From NCBI GenBank assembly GCA_027033875.1, contig JALVKK010000157.1:1-11486 (forward strand): a stretch of DNA of 11,486 nt, in the 5' to 3' direction. Every line of letters starts with the position of its first letter. The first letter of the stretch is position 1. The DNA comes from Flavobacteriales bacterium (GTDB taxonomy: Bacteria > Bacteroidota > Bacteroidia > Flavobacteriales > Flavobacteriaceae). Positions 1 through 7,857 of this stretch are shown here, in pieces. A model generated the notes under the pieces. It had not been told where the DNA came from. It made no database searches and saw nothing but the letters and a program-made list of their open reading frames with translations. The translations under genes were made by a program, and so were the position numbers.

Positions 1-4
1 ACTT

Positions 5-2128
5 TCAACTAATAAGAGCCAACCCAATCCGCTTTCGCTCTATATCTACACTTATGACTTTAACCTGTACTTGTTGATTGAGCTGCACCACATCGGCGGG
101 ATTGCTCACAAAACTATCGGACATATTGGATATATGTACCAAGCCGCTTTCTTTGATACCGATATTGACAAAACAACCGAAATTGGTAATATTATTGACA
201 ATGCCGGGATAAACCGCACCTTCCTTGACATCGTCTATGCTTTTTAAATCGGACCTGAATGAAAACACCCGTGCCTTTTGACGAATATCCAAACCGGGTT
301 TTTCCAATTCTTTGACAATATCACGTAAAGTCGGTAAGCCGGTTGTATCAGAAACGAATTGTTGTAATTCAACACTTTGTAATAATTGTTTGTTACCAAT
401 CAAATCTTTGACCGATACGCCCAAAGACTTTGCAATTTGCTTAACAACCGGATAAGATTCGGGGTGAACCGCCGAATCGTCCAACGGATTGTCGCCGTTT
501 TTGATACGTAAAAATCCGGCTGATTGTTCAAAAGCTTTTGGTCCCAACGCCTTGACTTTTTTCAATTCGTTACGGTTTTGAAACGCCCCGTGTTCACTAC
601 GATAATCCACAATATTTTTAGCCAGCTTATCCCCTACTCCGGACACATATCGCAGCAAATAACGGCTTGCTGTGTTGACATTGACACCTACCAAATTCAC
701 CGCACTTTCGACCACGTTGTCCAATTCTTGTTTAAGTAAAGTCTGATTGACATCGTGTTGATACTGCCCTACGCCTATGGATTTCGGATCAATTTTGACC
801 AATTCCGCCAACGGGTCTTGCAAACGTCGCCCGATAGATACAGCACCACGCACGGTTACATCTTTGTCGGGAAATTCCTCACGCGCCACCTCCGATGCCG
901 AATAAATGGATGCGCCGGCTTCATTGACCGTAAACACCGGCAATTCCCTACCAAAATCTATCTGCCTGACAAACTGCATCGTTTCCCGATAAGCCGTGCC
1001 ATCGCCTATACCAATGGCTTCAATATCATATTTGTCAATCCAAAATTTGAGTTGTGCCGCCGCTTCTACGCTTTTGTTTTGTGGCGGATGCGGAAAAATA
1101 GCGCCGTGGTGCAACAAATTGCCTTGCTCGTCCAAACATACTACTTTACAGCCCGTTCTAAACCCCGGATCAATGGCTAATATCCGTTTTTCACCCAAGG
1201 GCGGTGCTAATAACAATTGACGTAAATTTTTTGAAAAAACCGCTATGGCAGTCATATCAGCTTTTTCTTTATAAAAATTAATCGTTTCCGTAGCAATAGA
1301 CGGTGCCAGCAAACGTTTATAGGCATCGTTAATCGCCAACGCAATTTGTTCAGCGGTTTCGTTATGATTTTTGATAAACCGGTTTTCCAGTTTATCTAAC
1401 AAAAAATCCGTATCTACTTCCAATTTTATCCTGATAAAGCCTTCTTTTTCAGCCCGTAACATTGCCAATAACCGGTGAGACGGTGTACGTGCAAGCGGTT
1501 CTTCCCAATCGAAATAATCACGATAGGTTTGTGCTTTTTCATCGGCATCTTTGTCTTTAACCACTTTGGTTTTAATCAATGCCGAACGCTTGTAAACACG
1601 CCTCACGACATTACGCACCCATAAATTTTCATTGATCCATTCGGCTATGATATGACGCGCCCCTTCCAATGCCTCTTCGGGACTTTCAACCTCATTGCTG
1701 ACAAAATTTTCCGCTTGATAATACAAATCATTGGTGCGTTGTGCCATAATAATTTTTGCCAGCGGTTCCAATCCCTTTTGACGCGCCACATCGGCTTTGG
1801 TTTTGCGTTTCTTTTTGTAGGGTAAATATAAATCTTCCAATGCCGTAGCATCGTATGTCTGCAAAATTTTGGTTTTCAATTCATCGGTTAAAACACCTTG
1901 CTCTTCGAGTGCCTTAAGTATGGTCTGTTGTCGCTTTTGCAATTCGTCAAATTGTTTTTGCAATTTTTGAATTTCATATACGGCAACTTCGTCCAAATTG
2001 CCTGTTACTTCCTTGCGGTAACGCGAAATAAACGGTACCGTAGCGCCGTCATTGAGTAAAGATAATACGCTATCAACTTGATTTTGTGGCAATTGCACTT
2101 TTTCTGAAATCAGTTGTGAAATCGTCAT
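5..2128 (-). CDS. tex: Tex family S1-domain RNA-binding transcription accessory protein
   Basis: This is a complete 707-residue Tex protein, within the usual family length. Tex is a conserved cytoplasmic nucleic-acid-binding protein linked to transcription and RNA metabolism; its exact role is poorly defined. The N-terminal helical Tex domain covers about residues 1-190 and includes the family signature around VPFISRYRKE. A YqgF/RNase H-like fold begins near 315 with ILAIDPGFRTG and runs to about 440. Helix-hairpin-helix motifs lie at about 480-545 (YVSGVGDKLA, VKALGPKAFEQ). A C-terminal S1 RNA-binding domain spans about 633-705 (YPGIVNNITNFGCFV, SGLVHIS). The start is an ATG directly followed by the typical Tex N-terminus. 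The gene sits 51 bases downstream of the cytochrome gene on the same strand, with no evident terminator between, so read-through is possible. It looks somewhat richer in GC than the upstream glycan genes, as expected of a core gene. The family call is very secure. Confidence 0.97.
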   Translation of the reverse strand: MTISQLISEKVQLPQNQVDSVLSLLNDGATVPFISRYRKEVTGNLDEVAVYEIQKLQKQFDELQKRQQTILKALEEQGVLTDELKTKILQTYDATALEDLYLPYKKKRKTKADVARQKGLEPLAKIIMAQRTNDLYYQAENFVSNEVESPEEALEGARHIIAEWINENLWVRNVVRRVYKRSALIKTKVVKDKDADEKAQTYRDYFDWEEPLARTPSHRLLAMLRAEKEGFIRIKLEVDTDFLLDKLENRFIKNHNETAEQIALAINDAYKRLLAPSIATETINFYKEKADMTAIAVFSKNLRQLLLAPPLGEKRILAIDPGFRTGCKVVCLDEQGNLLHHGAIFPHPPQNKSVEAAAQLKFWIDKYDIEAIGIGDGTAYRETMQFVRQIDFGRELPVFTVNEAGASIYSASEVAREEFPDKDVTVRGAVSIGRRLQDPLAELVKIDPKSIGVGQYQHDVNQTLLKQELDNVVESAVNLVGVNVNTASRYLLRYVSGVGDKLAKNIVDYRSEHGAFQNRNELKKVKALGPKAFEQSAGFLRIKNGDNPLDDSAVHPESYPVVKQIAKSLGVSVKDLIGNKQLLQSVELQQFVSDTTGLPTLRDIVKELEKPGLDIRQKARVFSFRSDLKSIDDVKEGAVYPGIVNNITNFGCFVNIGIKESGLVHISNMSDSFVSNPADVVQLNQQVQVKVISVDIERKRIGLALIS

Positions 2129-2179
2129 ATAGAATATTTTTAGCGGGGCAATAATACGAAAATATCATTTTCAATTATC

Positions 2180-4384
2180 TTATTTCTGTTGCAAATCCGT
2201 ATATATTTTTCGGTAATTCTCATTATCCGGATTGATTTGTAGTAATGTTTGGCAAGTTCTGAGTGCATCGCCTGTCATACCGGCATTTTTTTCACCGAGT
2301 AATTTGACATACAAAAGATTTTCATCTCCGGGAAATATTTTTAAGGCTTTTTGAAGTACTTTAACTGATTGTTTATGCTTATTTTTTGCCTGCAACATCA
2401 AAGCATAATTGTAAAAAGCACGACTGACGGGCGGTTGCTTTTCACAAGCTGTTGCCATATACTGCATAGCTTGATCTTTATCGCCGGTTTCGTTATAAAG
2501 CAAGCCTAACATAAAATAAGGATAGCTGTATTCGGGCTCTTGCTTGATAACGGTTTGATAGAGCTGTTCTGCTTTTTTTACATTAGCTTTTTGATAATAC
2601 AGCAAGGCTAAGTTCATCCGCGACATATTGAAATAATTGTCTATTTGCAAGGCTTTTTCGTAGGCGGCAATAGCTTTATCCGTTAGACCTTTTGATTGGT
2701 AAAACAATGCCAACTGATGTTGTCCCGAAGCAAAATCGGCATTGGTTTTAAGTTCGGTGATATATTCTTTATAGGCTGATGAATTTGTGTCAACCGGCTG
2801 ATTATGTAATTGTAAATACCGCACTGCCGACATACGTACCGAGCGAATAGAATCATTCAACAATGCCTTAATACTGTTTGTAATGGCAGGCACATTATAC
2901 TTGTCCAATCCCAAAACGGCTTCATTCCTGACCAGTGCCGATGAGTCTTGCAAATATGACAAAACCGCTTGTACATCTTCAGCAGATAATGTGGCGCCGG
3001 CAAATTGCGATAAGGCGGTAGCACGGCTGATAGCAGGATATTGATTTTGTTCTGCAACTTGTAAGAAAGCATGTAAGTTTTCATGATAACCTTTGAGCAA
3101 GTTGTTTGAAAAATGATCCGGTCTGTTTTTTCCAAAATGCTTAGCAATAGCTTGACTTGCCCACCGGTTCGATTTATCTTTATGACAACCTGTACAGGCG
3201 TTTGGCGTTCCGTATTTTTCACTTTGATCGGGGCGGGGTATTCTAAAACTGTGGTCACGTCGAAAATCTACCCCCATATAATAACGTCCGGTCATGTGGC
3301 AGTTGATACACAATGATTCCGGCGTACCTTGCTTATGAAAATGATGTCCGGGACTGTCATAAGACGTTTCGTGACATTGCAAACACAAATCATTGCCCTG
3401 CTTTTTGAGTTTCAATGTATGTACATTATGACAATCTCTACACGACACATTATTGTGATACATTTTACTTTGCGTAAAAGAAGCGTAAACATAGTCTTCA
3501 TCTTTTATTTGTCCGTCCTGTTCATATTCCGGTGGTGCTATCAAGCTTGGTTTGTAATGGTCGAGGAAGTGTCCGGTATAATCAAAATACGGGGTTAATT
3601 GGCTCCGGCGGGCATGACAACGAGCACATTTATCAACCAAATCGTGCGCTTTGGTACTTTTATCCATATACAATACCGGCGGCTTTTTTGATTTGTTTTG
3701 TTCAAAATTTCTGTAATAAGCTACGTGTTCTGATGCCGGTCCGTGACAGGCTTCGCAAGACACATTTATTTCGCTGTATGTTGTGTGATATGTATCTGTC
3801 TCCGGGTCAAAATTTTTATGTAGATTGGTCGAATGGCAATCGGCACACATATTGTTCCATGTCATACTGCCGCCTGTCCAGTGCATCCATTCGCCCGGGT
3901 GTACACTTTCTTCGGGCTGGACATCAAACCATCGTTTTTTTTGTGTATCCCAAGCAACGGTTAAGCATTGTTTACGTCCCCGGCTAAAATCTATCAAATA
4001 TTGTTGCAATGGTCTGACGCCAAAAGTATTGGCTATTTTAAAATCTTGATATTCACCATTTTCTCCTTCGGTATTGACATAAAAATCTCCGCCTTTTTTA
4101 AAGAATTTGTAAGTAATACCTTTGCTTTTGTAGGTGACGTTATTAAAATCTCCTAAAACCGAATGTTCATCAGCTATTTGCATAGCCAAATCGTGGTCAC
4201 TTCCCTCCCATTCAGCATATTCTTTGGCGTGACATTCTTTACAGGTTTGTTTACCGGCAAATTTATTCGATTCTACTTGCACTTTTGTATTATCGATTTG
4301 TTGCAATTTTTTGTCTTTACAAGAAATAAATAAAACAGCAAAAATCACTACTAAATTTATCAGGAAGTAGAATTGTTTAAACAT
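2180..4384 (-). CDS. Octaheme c-type cytochrome lipoprotein with HEAT-like and TPR repeats
   Basis: The protein has eight CxxCH heme-attachment motifs: CKECH, CADCH, CEACH, CARCH, CRDCH, CLQCH, CINCH and CTGCH, between about residues 48 and 401 counted from the chosen start. The heme region resembles the cytochrome c554 / doubled-CxxCH type, with conserved surroundings such as EINVSCEACHGPASEH. A HEAT-like helical stretch follows at about 450-525, then TPR repeats from about 550 to the end. The N-terminus is a signal peptide ending in LFISC, a plausible though not ideal lipobox, so the mature protein is probably a lipoprotein on the periplasmic side. It would need the cytochrome c maturation system. 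There is no CxxCK motif, so it is not a canonical NrfA nitrite reductase. The ATG at 4384 gives MFKQFYF and a good signal peptide. A TTG at 4393 in the same frame would overlap the upstream stop by three bases and is less likely. It is probably co-transcribed with the beta-helix gene. The redox partner and substrate are unknown; similar heme-TPR proteins are widespread but uncharacterised. Confidence 0.9.
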   Translation of the reverse strand: MFKQFYFLINLVVIFAVLFISCKDKKLQQIDNTKVQVESNKFAGKQTCKECHAKEYAEWEGSDHDLAMQIADEHSVLGDFNNVTYKSKGITYKFFKKGGDFYVNTEGENGEYQDFKIANTFGVRPLQQYLIDFSRGRKQCLTVAWDTQKKRWFDVQPEESVHPGEWMHWTGGSMTWNNMCADCHSTNLHKNFDPETDTYHTTYSEINVSCEACHGPASEHVAYYRNFEQNKSKKPPVLYMDKSTKAHDLVDKCARCHARRSQLTPYFDYTGHFLDHYKPSLIAPPEYEQDGQIKDEDYVYASFTQSKMYHNNVSCRDCHNVHTLKLKKQGNDLCLQCHETSYDSPGHHFHKQGTPESLCINCHMTGRYYMGVDFRRDHSFRIPRPDQSEKYGTPNACTGCHKDKSNRWASQAIAKHFGKNRPDHFSNNLLKGYHENLHAFLQVAEQNQYPAISRATALSQFAGATLSAEDVQAVLSYLQDSSALVRNEAVLGLDKYNVPAITNSIKALLNDSIRSVRMSAVRYLQLHNQPVDTNSSAYKEYITELKTNADFASGQHQLALFYQSKGLTDKAIAAYEKALQIDNYFNMSRMNLALLYYQKANVKKAEQLYQTVIKQEPEYSYPYFMLGLLYNETGDKDQAMQYMATACEKQPPVSRAFYNYALMLQAKNKHKQSVKVLQKALKIFPGDENLLYVKLLGEKNAGMTGDALRTCQTLLQINPDNENYRKIYTDLQQK

Positions 4385-4389
4385 ACATA

Positions 4390-6051
4390 TCAATTTTTGA
4401 TAAACATCTTTCTAACACCACCGATATCGAGTGAATAAATACCGGTTTTTAAAAAATCCAAAGTTATTAAAACATCATTTGAAACCGGTTTTATGCGTTG
4501 TTTAAATATCATTCTTTCTGATAAGTCATAGATTCTAATTGTATGTTTTTTTGCATTCAATCCTTTAATAATCAATTGTTTATTGACAGGATTTGGATAG
4601 AATTGAAATGATTTGGTTACAGCCTTATTGATACTTCCAACTAAAAATTCCAATGCGCCCGCGTCCGGTAGAGCATCTCTCAAATTTCCTTCAAAATCAT
4701 CATTGGTATAAGTTGTAGCAATAGCAAAAGATATAGCCGGCGATGTACTTAAAAGATGAAAATCATTATTAGCAATATCGACAAATTGAGGATCCGCTTC
4801 GATAAGATTGGTAACAGTCAAATTGCGAAGGCATGGTTCACTTCCGTTTTCGTTATAAACCACATTATTATTGACATTCACATTAGTCAAAGTACCACCG
4901 TTTTTATACAATGCCCAATGGTCCGGACGAGCATAGGCTATATTATTTCTAATTTCGGCATCTTGAACAGAATTGAGACCTATACCACCTGCACGACCAT
5001 CGTTATCGTTACCATTTTTGTAAACCGTGTTATATTCGACAATAGCACGATTTGTTTTATGAATCACAATACCCGATGCCCCGTTGATGTTAGAAATATT
5101 ATTGGCTATTAGAAAATATCCGTTAGAATATGTATCGGCATTACGAGTCAAAAAAATACCACTACCTTCATCTATGACCATATTGATAAAATCTTTGAAA
5201 GGGTTCCAAGAAATTAAACGGTTTTCATTGTCATGGATATAGTTTTTTAAGATTTTGATTTTAACTCCGTCGTAAGTATCACCTGCCGGACGTACTTCGG
5301 AAGTGGCAATGGTGAGTGCGCCTACACCAACGGAGGTCCAATAAGAATTATGATAAATTTCATTATTTGTTATAGTAACATAATCGCTTTTATCGGCACG
5401 CAATCCCGAAGCGGGAAAGTCGTGAATGATATTTTCGGTAAAGATAATATGATGTGATCTTGCACAGACTAGACCATGCCCGTTATAATAGGACGGTTTT
5501 TTAATATTGTTTAAGACCGGTTTGCTGATAACGGTACCTCTTATTGACGGATCGTTGATATCAATTCCCAATTCCGCAGCTAAATCGTGGATATTACCGT
5601 TTTCATCTTTATAAAGTCCCCAAGCATCATCAGCCATAGATTGTGTAATTTGTGTCCCAACTCCTTCAAACTCAAACCCTTGTATTTTTATATATGATGA
5701 ATACTTAACTAAGATATTATGTTTGCCATCAGACTTTAAAATGACATGATCGCCCGGATAAGGCATAATTACGATATATTGTCCGGGTAGTCCGTTGGCG
5801 TTGAGATATAACAATACATTGTTTTTCCAAATATCGCCATTACCATATTGCGAATTATAATAAGTCCCCTGGTGTACAAATATCGTATCACCGGCTTGAA
5901 CCAAATCGCCTGCTTTTTGCAGACTTGCAAAAGGTGCTGTTATAGAGCCGTCACCGGTTGTATCTGAACCATTTACGGCAACATGCCAATTGGTTTGAGC
6001 GGTTACGAATACAAAAAACATAAAAAATCCGGCAAATGATACTGTTTTCAT
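4390..6051 (-). CDS. Secreted right-handed parallel beta-helix protein with T9SS sorting domain
   Basis: From the ATG at 6051 this is 553 residues: a signal peptide (MKTVSFAGFF... ending VTAQ, about 1-19), a pectate-lyase-like beta-helix, and a C-terminal type IX secretion sorting domain (about 480-553, with FYPNPVNKQLIIKG and GIYSLDI). The entry to the helix, WHVAVNGSDTTGDGS then PFASLQKA and GDTIFVHQGTY, is typical of secreted polysaccharide lyases and related beta-helix enzymes. Repeated turns with NN-x-I/V patterns follow (TITNNEIYHN, VEYNTVYKNG, IRNNIAYARP). The helix closes with LPDAGALEF, a common end motif of this group. An in-frame GTG at 6123 would add 24 residues, but it lies inside the terminator hairpin of the preceding gene and would bury the signal peptide, so I reject it. 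The stop is five bases before the cytochrome ATG, suggesting an operon. A lyase or hydrolase on an acidic or substituted polysaccharide is plausible from the neighbourhood, but the catalytic residues and family cannot be assigned by eye. Confidence 0.88.
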   Translation of the reverse strand: MKTVSFAGFFMFFVFVTAQTNWHVAVNGSDTTGDGSITAPFASLQKAGDLVQAGDTIFVHQGTYYNSQYGNGDIWKNNVLLYLNANGLPGQYIVIMPYPGDHVILKSDGKHNILVKYSSYIKIQGFEFEGVGTQITQSMADDAWGLYKDENGNIHDLAAELGIDINDPSIRGTVISKPVLNNIKKPSYYNGHGLVCARSHHIIFTENIIHDFPASGLRADKSDYVTITNNEIYHNSYWTSVGVGALTIATSEVRPAGDTYDGVKIKILKNYIHDNENRLISWNPFKDFINMVIDEGSGIFLTRNADTYSNGYFLIANNISNINGASGIVIHKTNRAIVEYNTVYKNGNDNDGRAGGIGLNSVQDAEIRNNIAYARPDHWALYKNGGTLTNVNVNNNVVYNENGSEPCLRNLTVTNLIEADPQFVDIANNDFHLLSTSPAISFAIATTYTNDDFEGNLRDALPDAGALEFLVGSINKAVTKSFQFYPNPVNKQLIIKGLNAKKHTIRIYDLSERMIFKQRIKPVSNDVLITLDFLKTGIYSLDIGGVRKMFIKN

Positions 6052-6092
6052 ATTATTGATAATTTCTGTTAGGTAAAGATAATAATAAATAG

Positions 6093-6136
6093 AAAAAAAA
6101 AGTAAGACTATTTGCTTTTTCACAAATAGTCTTACT
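6093..6136 (-). terminator. Intrinsic (Rho-independent) terminator
   Basis: Read on the minus strand, a 14-bp perfect stem (AGTAAGACTATTTG pairing with CAAATAGTCTTACT) encloses an 8-base loop and is followed directly by an uninterrupted T-run of eight, plus the T closing the stem. It begins 20 bases after the stop codon of the two-module T9SS gene and ends about 40 bases before the ATG of the beta-helix gene. It therefore separates two transcription units, and it argues against the GTG at 6123, which falls inside the hairpin, as the start of the beta-helix gene. Confidence 0.9.
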
Positions 6137-6155
6137 CTTCTTATAAAAAAACTAA

Positions 6156-7367
6156 TTATTTAAAAATAATAAATTTTTGAGTTGATTTATGATGAAATAT
6201 GTCCTCTACTTTAATCAAATAAATGCCGGGGGTAAATTTTGAAACATCAATGCGTTGAGAGGGTTTATCTATATTATATTGTTTAAAAATCGATTTACCC
6301 GTCATATCGACAATATTGATTTTACTAATAGTATTTTTTGTTTGTACATTAATAAAATCAGTAGTGGGATTAGGATATACATCTAAAAATGACAGTGTGT
6401 TATTATCTACACCTGATTGATTGGTAAATTCAATTCTATCAATTAAAAAATCACCTGTACCGGAAGATTGTCCGGCTTGATTGGGGTTATCTGCATCTCT
6501 AAAAGCAATTGTAACCAAAACATCACCTGTCCAAGCACTTGAACTGCTCAGATCAATATCATAGGTAACAAAATCAGAATCGTTGGTAGAAATTTGTTGG
6601 TCAATGGCATTATTTGAATCGCCATTAAAAATCAGACGAATAACATCATCATTTGTCGATAAGTTTTTCAAAGTAATATGAACTCTTGAAAATTGAGATG
6701 CGTCAACGTGGTGTAACAATTGTTTGATCTTAGCATAAGAATTTTGGTTAGGTGTAAAAGTCAAAATACCATTTGAGGGACCTGAAATAGTGCCATTGGT
6801 TTGATCCCAACCTTCGGTATCATTGTCAGTATTAAACTCATAAATATGTTGTTCGGTTGTAGTGGGTTGCGCTGCAAATTCAATTTTATCAATATCAATA
6901 TTAACAGAATTGGTTGGTAAAATATAATCTGTATTTCCGGTAGCTTTAAAGTGAATTTTAAAATCATCCATTGTACCTGTCCAATTAGAATTAGACAAAT
7001 CAATCCAATAAGTTTTAAAATCAGTATCACCGGCAGTAATATCAATATTTTTGAATACACGTCCACTTGATTGTTTTGGATATGACACTCGCATATAAGT
7101 AGGTCCGTCAGCATCGCTGTTTTTTAAGGTAATTCCTATATAAGAACCTAGAGATGTATCAACCCCTGCGGAAACGGTTCCAAAAAAAGGATTTTTACTT
7201 GTGCCGTTACCGGGGTCGGTTGTTAAGGTCATAAAAGTTGCATTGTTAGTAGCCGAAAAACCGGTCATAACATTCCAACCATCATCGCTATTATTAAACT
7301 CAAAAGTTTGTGCCATGTTTATAAACGGCACAGTTAATAACATTAATAAGATTGTAATTTTTTTCAT
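6156..7367 (-). CDS. T9SS-secreted protein with two tandem carbohydrate-binding-like modules
   Basis: This 403-residue protein has an N-terminal signal peptide (MKKITILLML... NMAQ) and two related beta-sandwich-like modules. Module 1 (about 21-166) starts TFEFNNSDDGWNV and ends IDIDKIEFAAQ. Module 2 (about 175-316) starts IYEFNTDNDTEGWDQ and ends LIDRIEFTNQ. Each opens with a F/Y-E-F-N...GW motif, has an ITLKN strand, a YWIDLS/YDIDLS strand followed by W-T-G, and closes with D-K/R-IEF. This matches the jelly-roll layout of many carbohydrate-binding modules. The tail (about 327-403; VYPNPTTDFINV, GIYLIKV) is a type A T9SS sorting domain, so the protein is probably released or anchored at the cell surface. 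No catalytic domain is recognisable, so a glycan-binding role is an inference. It starts five bases after the small LTxxQ gene, suggesting co-transcription, and is followed by the terminator at 6093-6136. Confidence 0.87.
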   Translation of the reverse strand: MKKITILLMLLTVPFINMAQTFEFNNSDDGWNVMTGFSATNNATFMTLTTDPGNGTSKNPFFGTVSAGVDTSLGSYIGITLKNSDADGPTYMRVSYPKQSSGRVFKNIDITAGDTDFKTYWIDLSNSNWTGTMDDFKIHFKATGNTDYILPTNSVNIDIDKIEFAAQPTTTEQHIYEFNTDNDTEGWDQTNGTISGPSNGILTFTPNQNSYAKIKQLLHHVDASQFSRVHITLKNLSTNDDVIRLIFNGDSNNAIDQQISTNDSDFVTYDIDLSSSSAWTGDVLVTIAFRDADNPNQAGQSSGTGDFLIDRIEFTNQSGVDNNTLSFLDVYPNPTTDFINVQTKNTISKINIVDMTGKSIFKQYNIDKPSQRIDVSKFTPGIYLIKVEDIFHHKSTQKFIIFK

Positions 7368-7372
7368 AGTTA

Positions 7373-7744
7373 CTATTTTTGATGTTTATTTTTTTTACGT
7401 TTTTTTCTTGTTTCTTTTCGGGCGGCTTTTTGTTCTTTGGTTAATATTTTATTAAAAATAATTTTATTAACTTTTTTGGTTTCGGCTTTTTTTAACTCTT
7501 TAAATTCTCCGGAATCCGGATGTTCTTTTTTTAGTTCTTTAATCTTTTTTTTCAATTGAAACAGTAAATCAAAAATCTTAGATTTTTGATCCGATGTTAA
7601 AGCAGCCGATGGGTTCGATGCCGTAATTTGCTTATTAATCTTTTCAATTCTTTTGTTGATTTGTTTTTTAACTTTTGGGGATTGTGCATTACTTGATAAC
7701 ACAAATCCGATTAACATAAATAAAGTAAATATAATTTTTTTCAT
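7373..7744 (-). CDS. Small exported lysine-rich protein with LTxxQ motifs (Spy/CpxP-like)
   Basis: The product is 123 residues with a clear signal peptide (MKKIIFTLFMLIGFVLSSNAQ). The mature part is predicted helical and strongly basic; 32 of 123 residues are lysine. Two LTxxQ motifs are visible: LTSDQ (49-53) and LTKEQ (101-105). This paired motif with helices between is the hallmark of the Spy/CpxP family of periplasmic chaperones or stress sensors, and small Bacteroidota proteins of this design are common. The C-terminus ends in a lysine/arginine cluster (ETRKKRKKNKHQK), which is unusual for that family. It would act in the periplasm. The stop is five bases upstream of the T9SS two-module gene, so the two are probably one transcript. 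A candidate -7 promoter element lies 24-31 bases upstream of its ATG. Export is secure; the chaperone assignment is tentative because it rests on two short motifs. Confidence 0.8.
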   Translation of the reverse strand: MKKIIFTLFMLIGFVLSSNAQSPKVKKQINKRIEKINKQITASNPSAALTSDQKSKIFDLLFQLKKKIKELKKEHPDSGEFKELKKAETKKVNKIIFNKILTKEQKAARKETRKKRKKNKHQK

Positions 7745-7842
7745 TTTTATATGTTTTTATTCTCGTACAAATTTAATAAAAAATTATTTAATAAATACAT
7801 AATATCAGTCAAAAATAAAAAAATATACATCATAATATGCTA
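7745..7842. other. AT-rich intergenic region between sulfatase and LTxxQ gene
   Basis: This 98-base gap is the longest non-coding stretch in the window. It contains the candidate -7 element, a short T-rich run after the sulfatase stop and a 9-base direct repeat (TTTAATAAA at 7772-7780 and 7787-7795). I see no convincing terminator stem, so whether the sulfatase operon ends here or reads through cannot be decided from the sequence. Confidence 0.5.
7768..7775 (-). promoter_or_regulatory. Candidate Bacteroidota -7 promoter element (TAnnTTTG)
   Basis: On the minus strand TAAATTTG matches the TAnnTTTG -7 consensus of Bacteroidota housekeeping promoters exactly. It lies 24 bases before the ATG of the LTxxQ gene, implying a short leader. 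No TTG-type -33 element is visible at the usual distance, and the region is very AT-rich, so chance occurrence is possible. Confidence 0.35.
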
Positions 7843-7857
7843 TTACTTGCTATTACT
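7838..7857. repeat. Perfect 10-bp tandem duplication across the sulfatase stop codon
   Basis: Two adjacent copies of TGCTATTACT occur on the plus strand. On the coding (minus) strand the first copy is read as Ser-Asn-Ser. The second, shifted by one frame because the unit is 10 bases, supplies the terminal Lys and the TAA stop. The duplication therefore sets the end of the sulfatase reading frame and looks like a recent slippage event. Confidence 0.85.

Noticed and set aside
755..1180. Plus-strand open frame of 141 codons
   Set aside because: It lies fully antisense to the YqgF/HhH part of tex, which is a highly conserved gene; the translation shows no recognisable domain or signal.
3532..3987. 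Plus-strand open frame of 151 codons, with neighbouring short plus-strand frames
   Set aside because: It is antisense to the heme-binding region of the cytochrome gene, whose CxxCH motifs prove the minus-strand reading; the frame looks like a shadow.
2180..4384. Assignment as NrfA ammonia-forming nitrite reductase
   Set aside because: There is no CxxCK catalytic heme motif, the heme number is eight rather than five, and the TPR tail is foreign to NrfA.
4385..4393. TTG start at 4393 for the cytochrome, overlapping the previous stop
   Set aside because: It adds only three residues, uses a rare start and offers no better signal peptide than the ATG at 4384; not excluded, but less likely.
6074..6081. 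Possible -7 box TATCTTTA before the beta-helix gene
   Set aside because: One mismatch to TAnnTTTG and no matching -33 element; too weak to list although a promoter is expected after the terminator.
6052..6123. GTG start at 6123 for the beta-helix protein
   Set aside because: It falls inside the intrinsic terminator of the preceding gene and would put 24 residues before a normal signal peptide.
7772..7795. 9-base direct repeat TTTAATAAA as an operator
   Set aside because: The surroundings are almost pure A/T, so such a repeat is expected by chance and no dyad symmetry supports a binding site.
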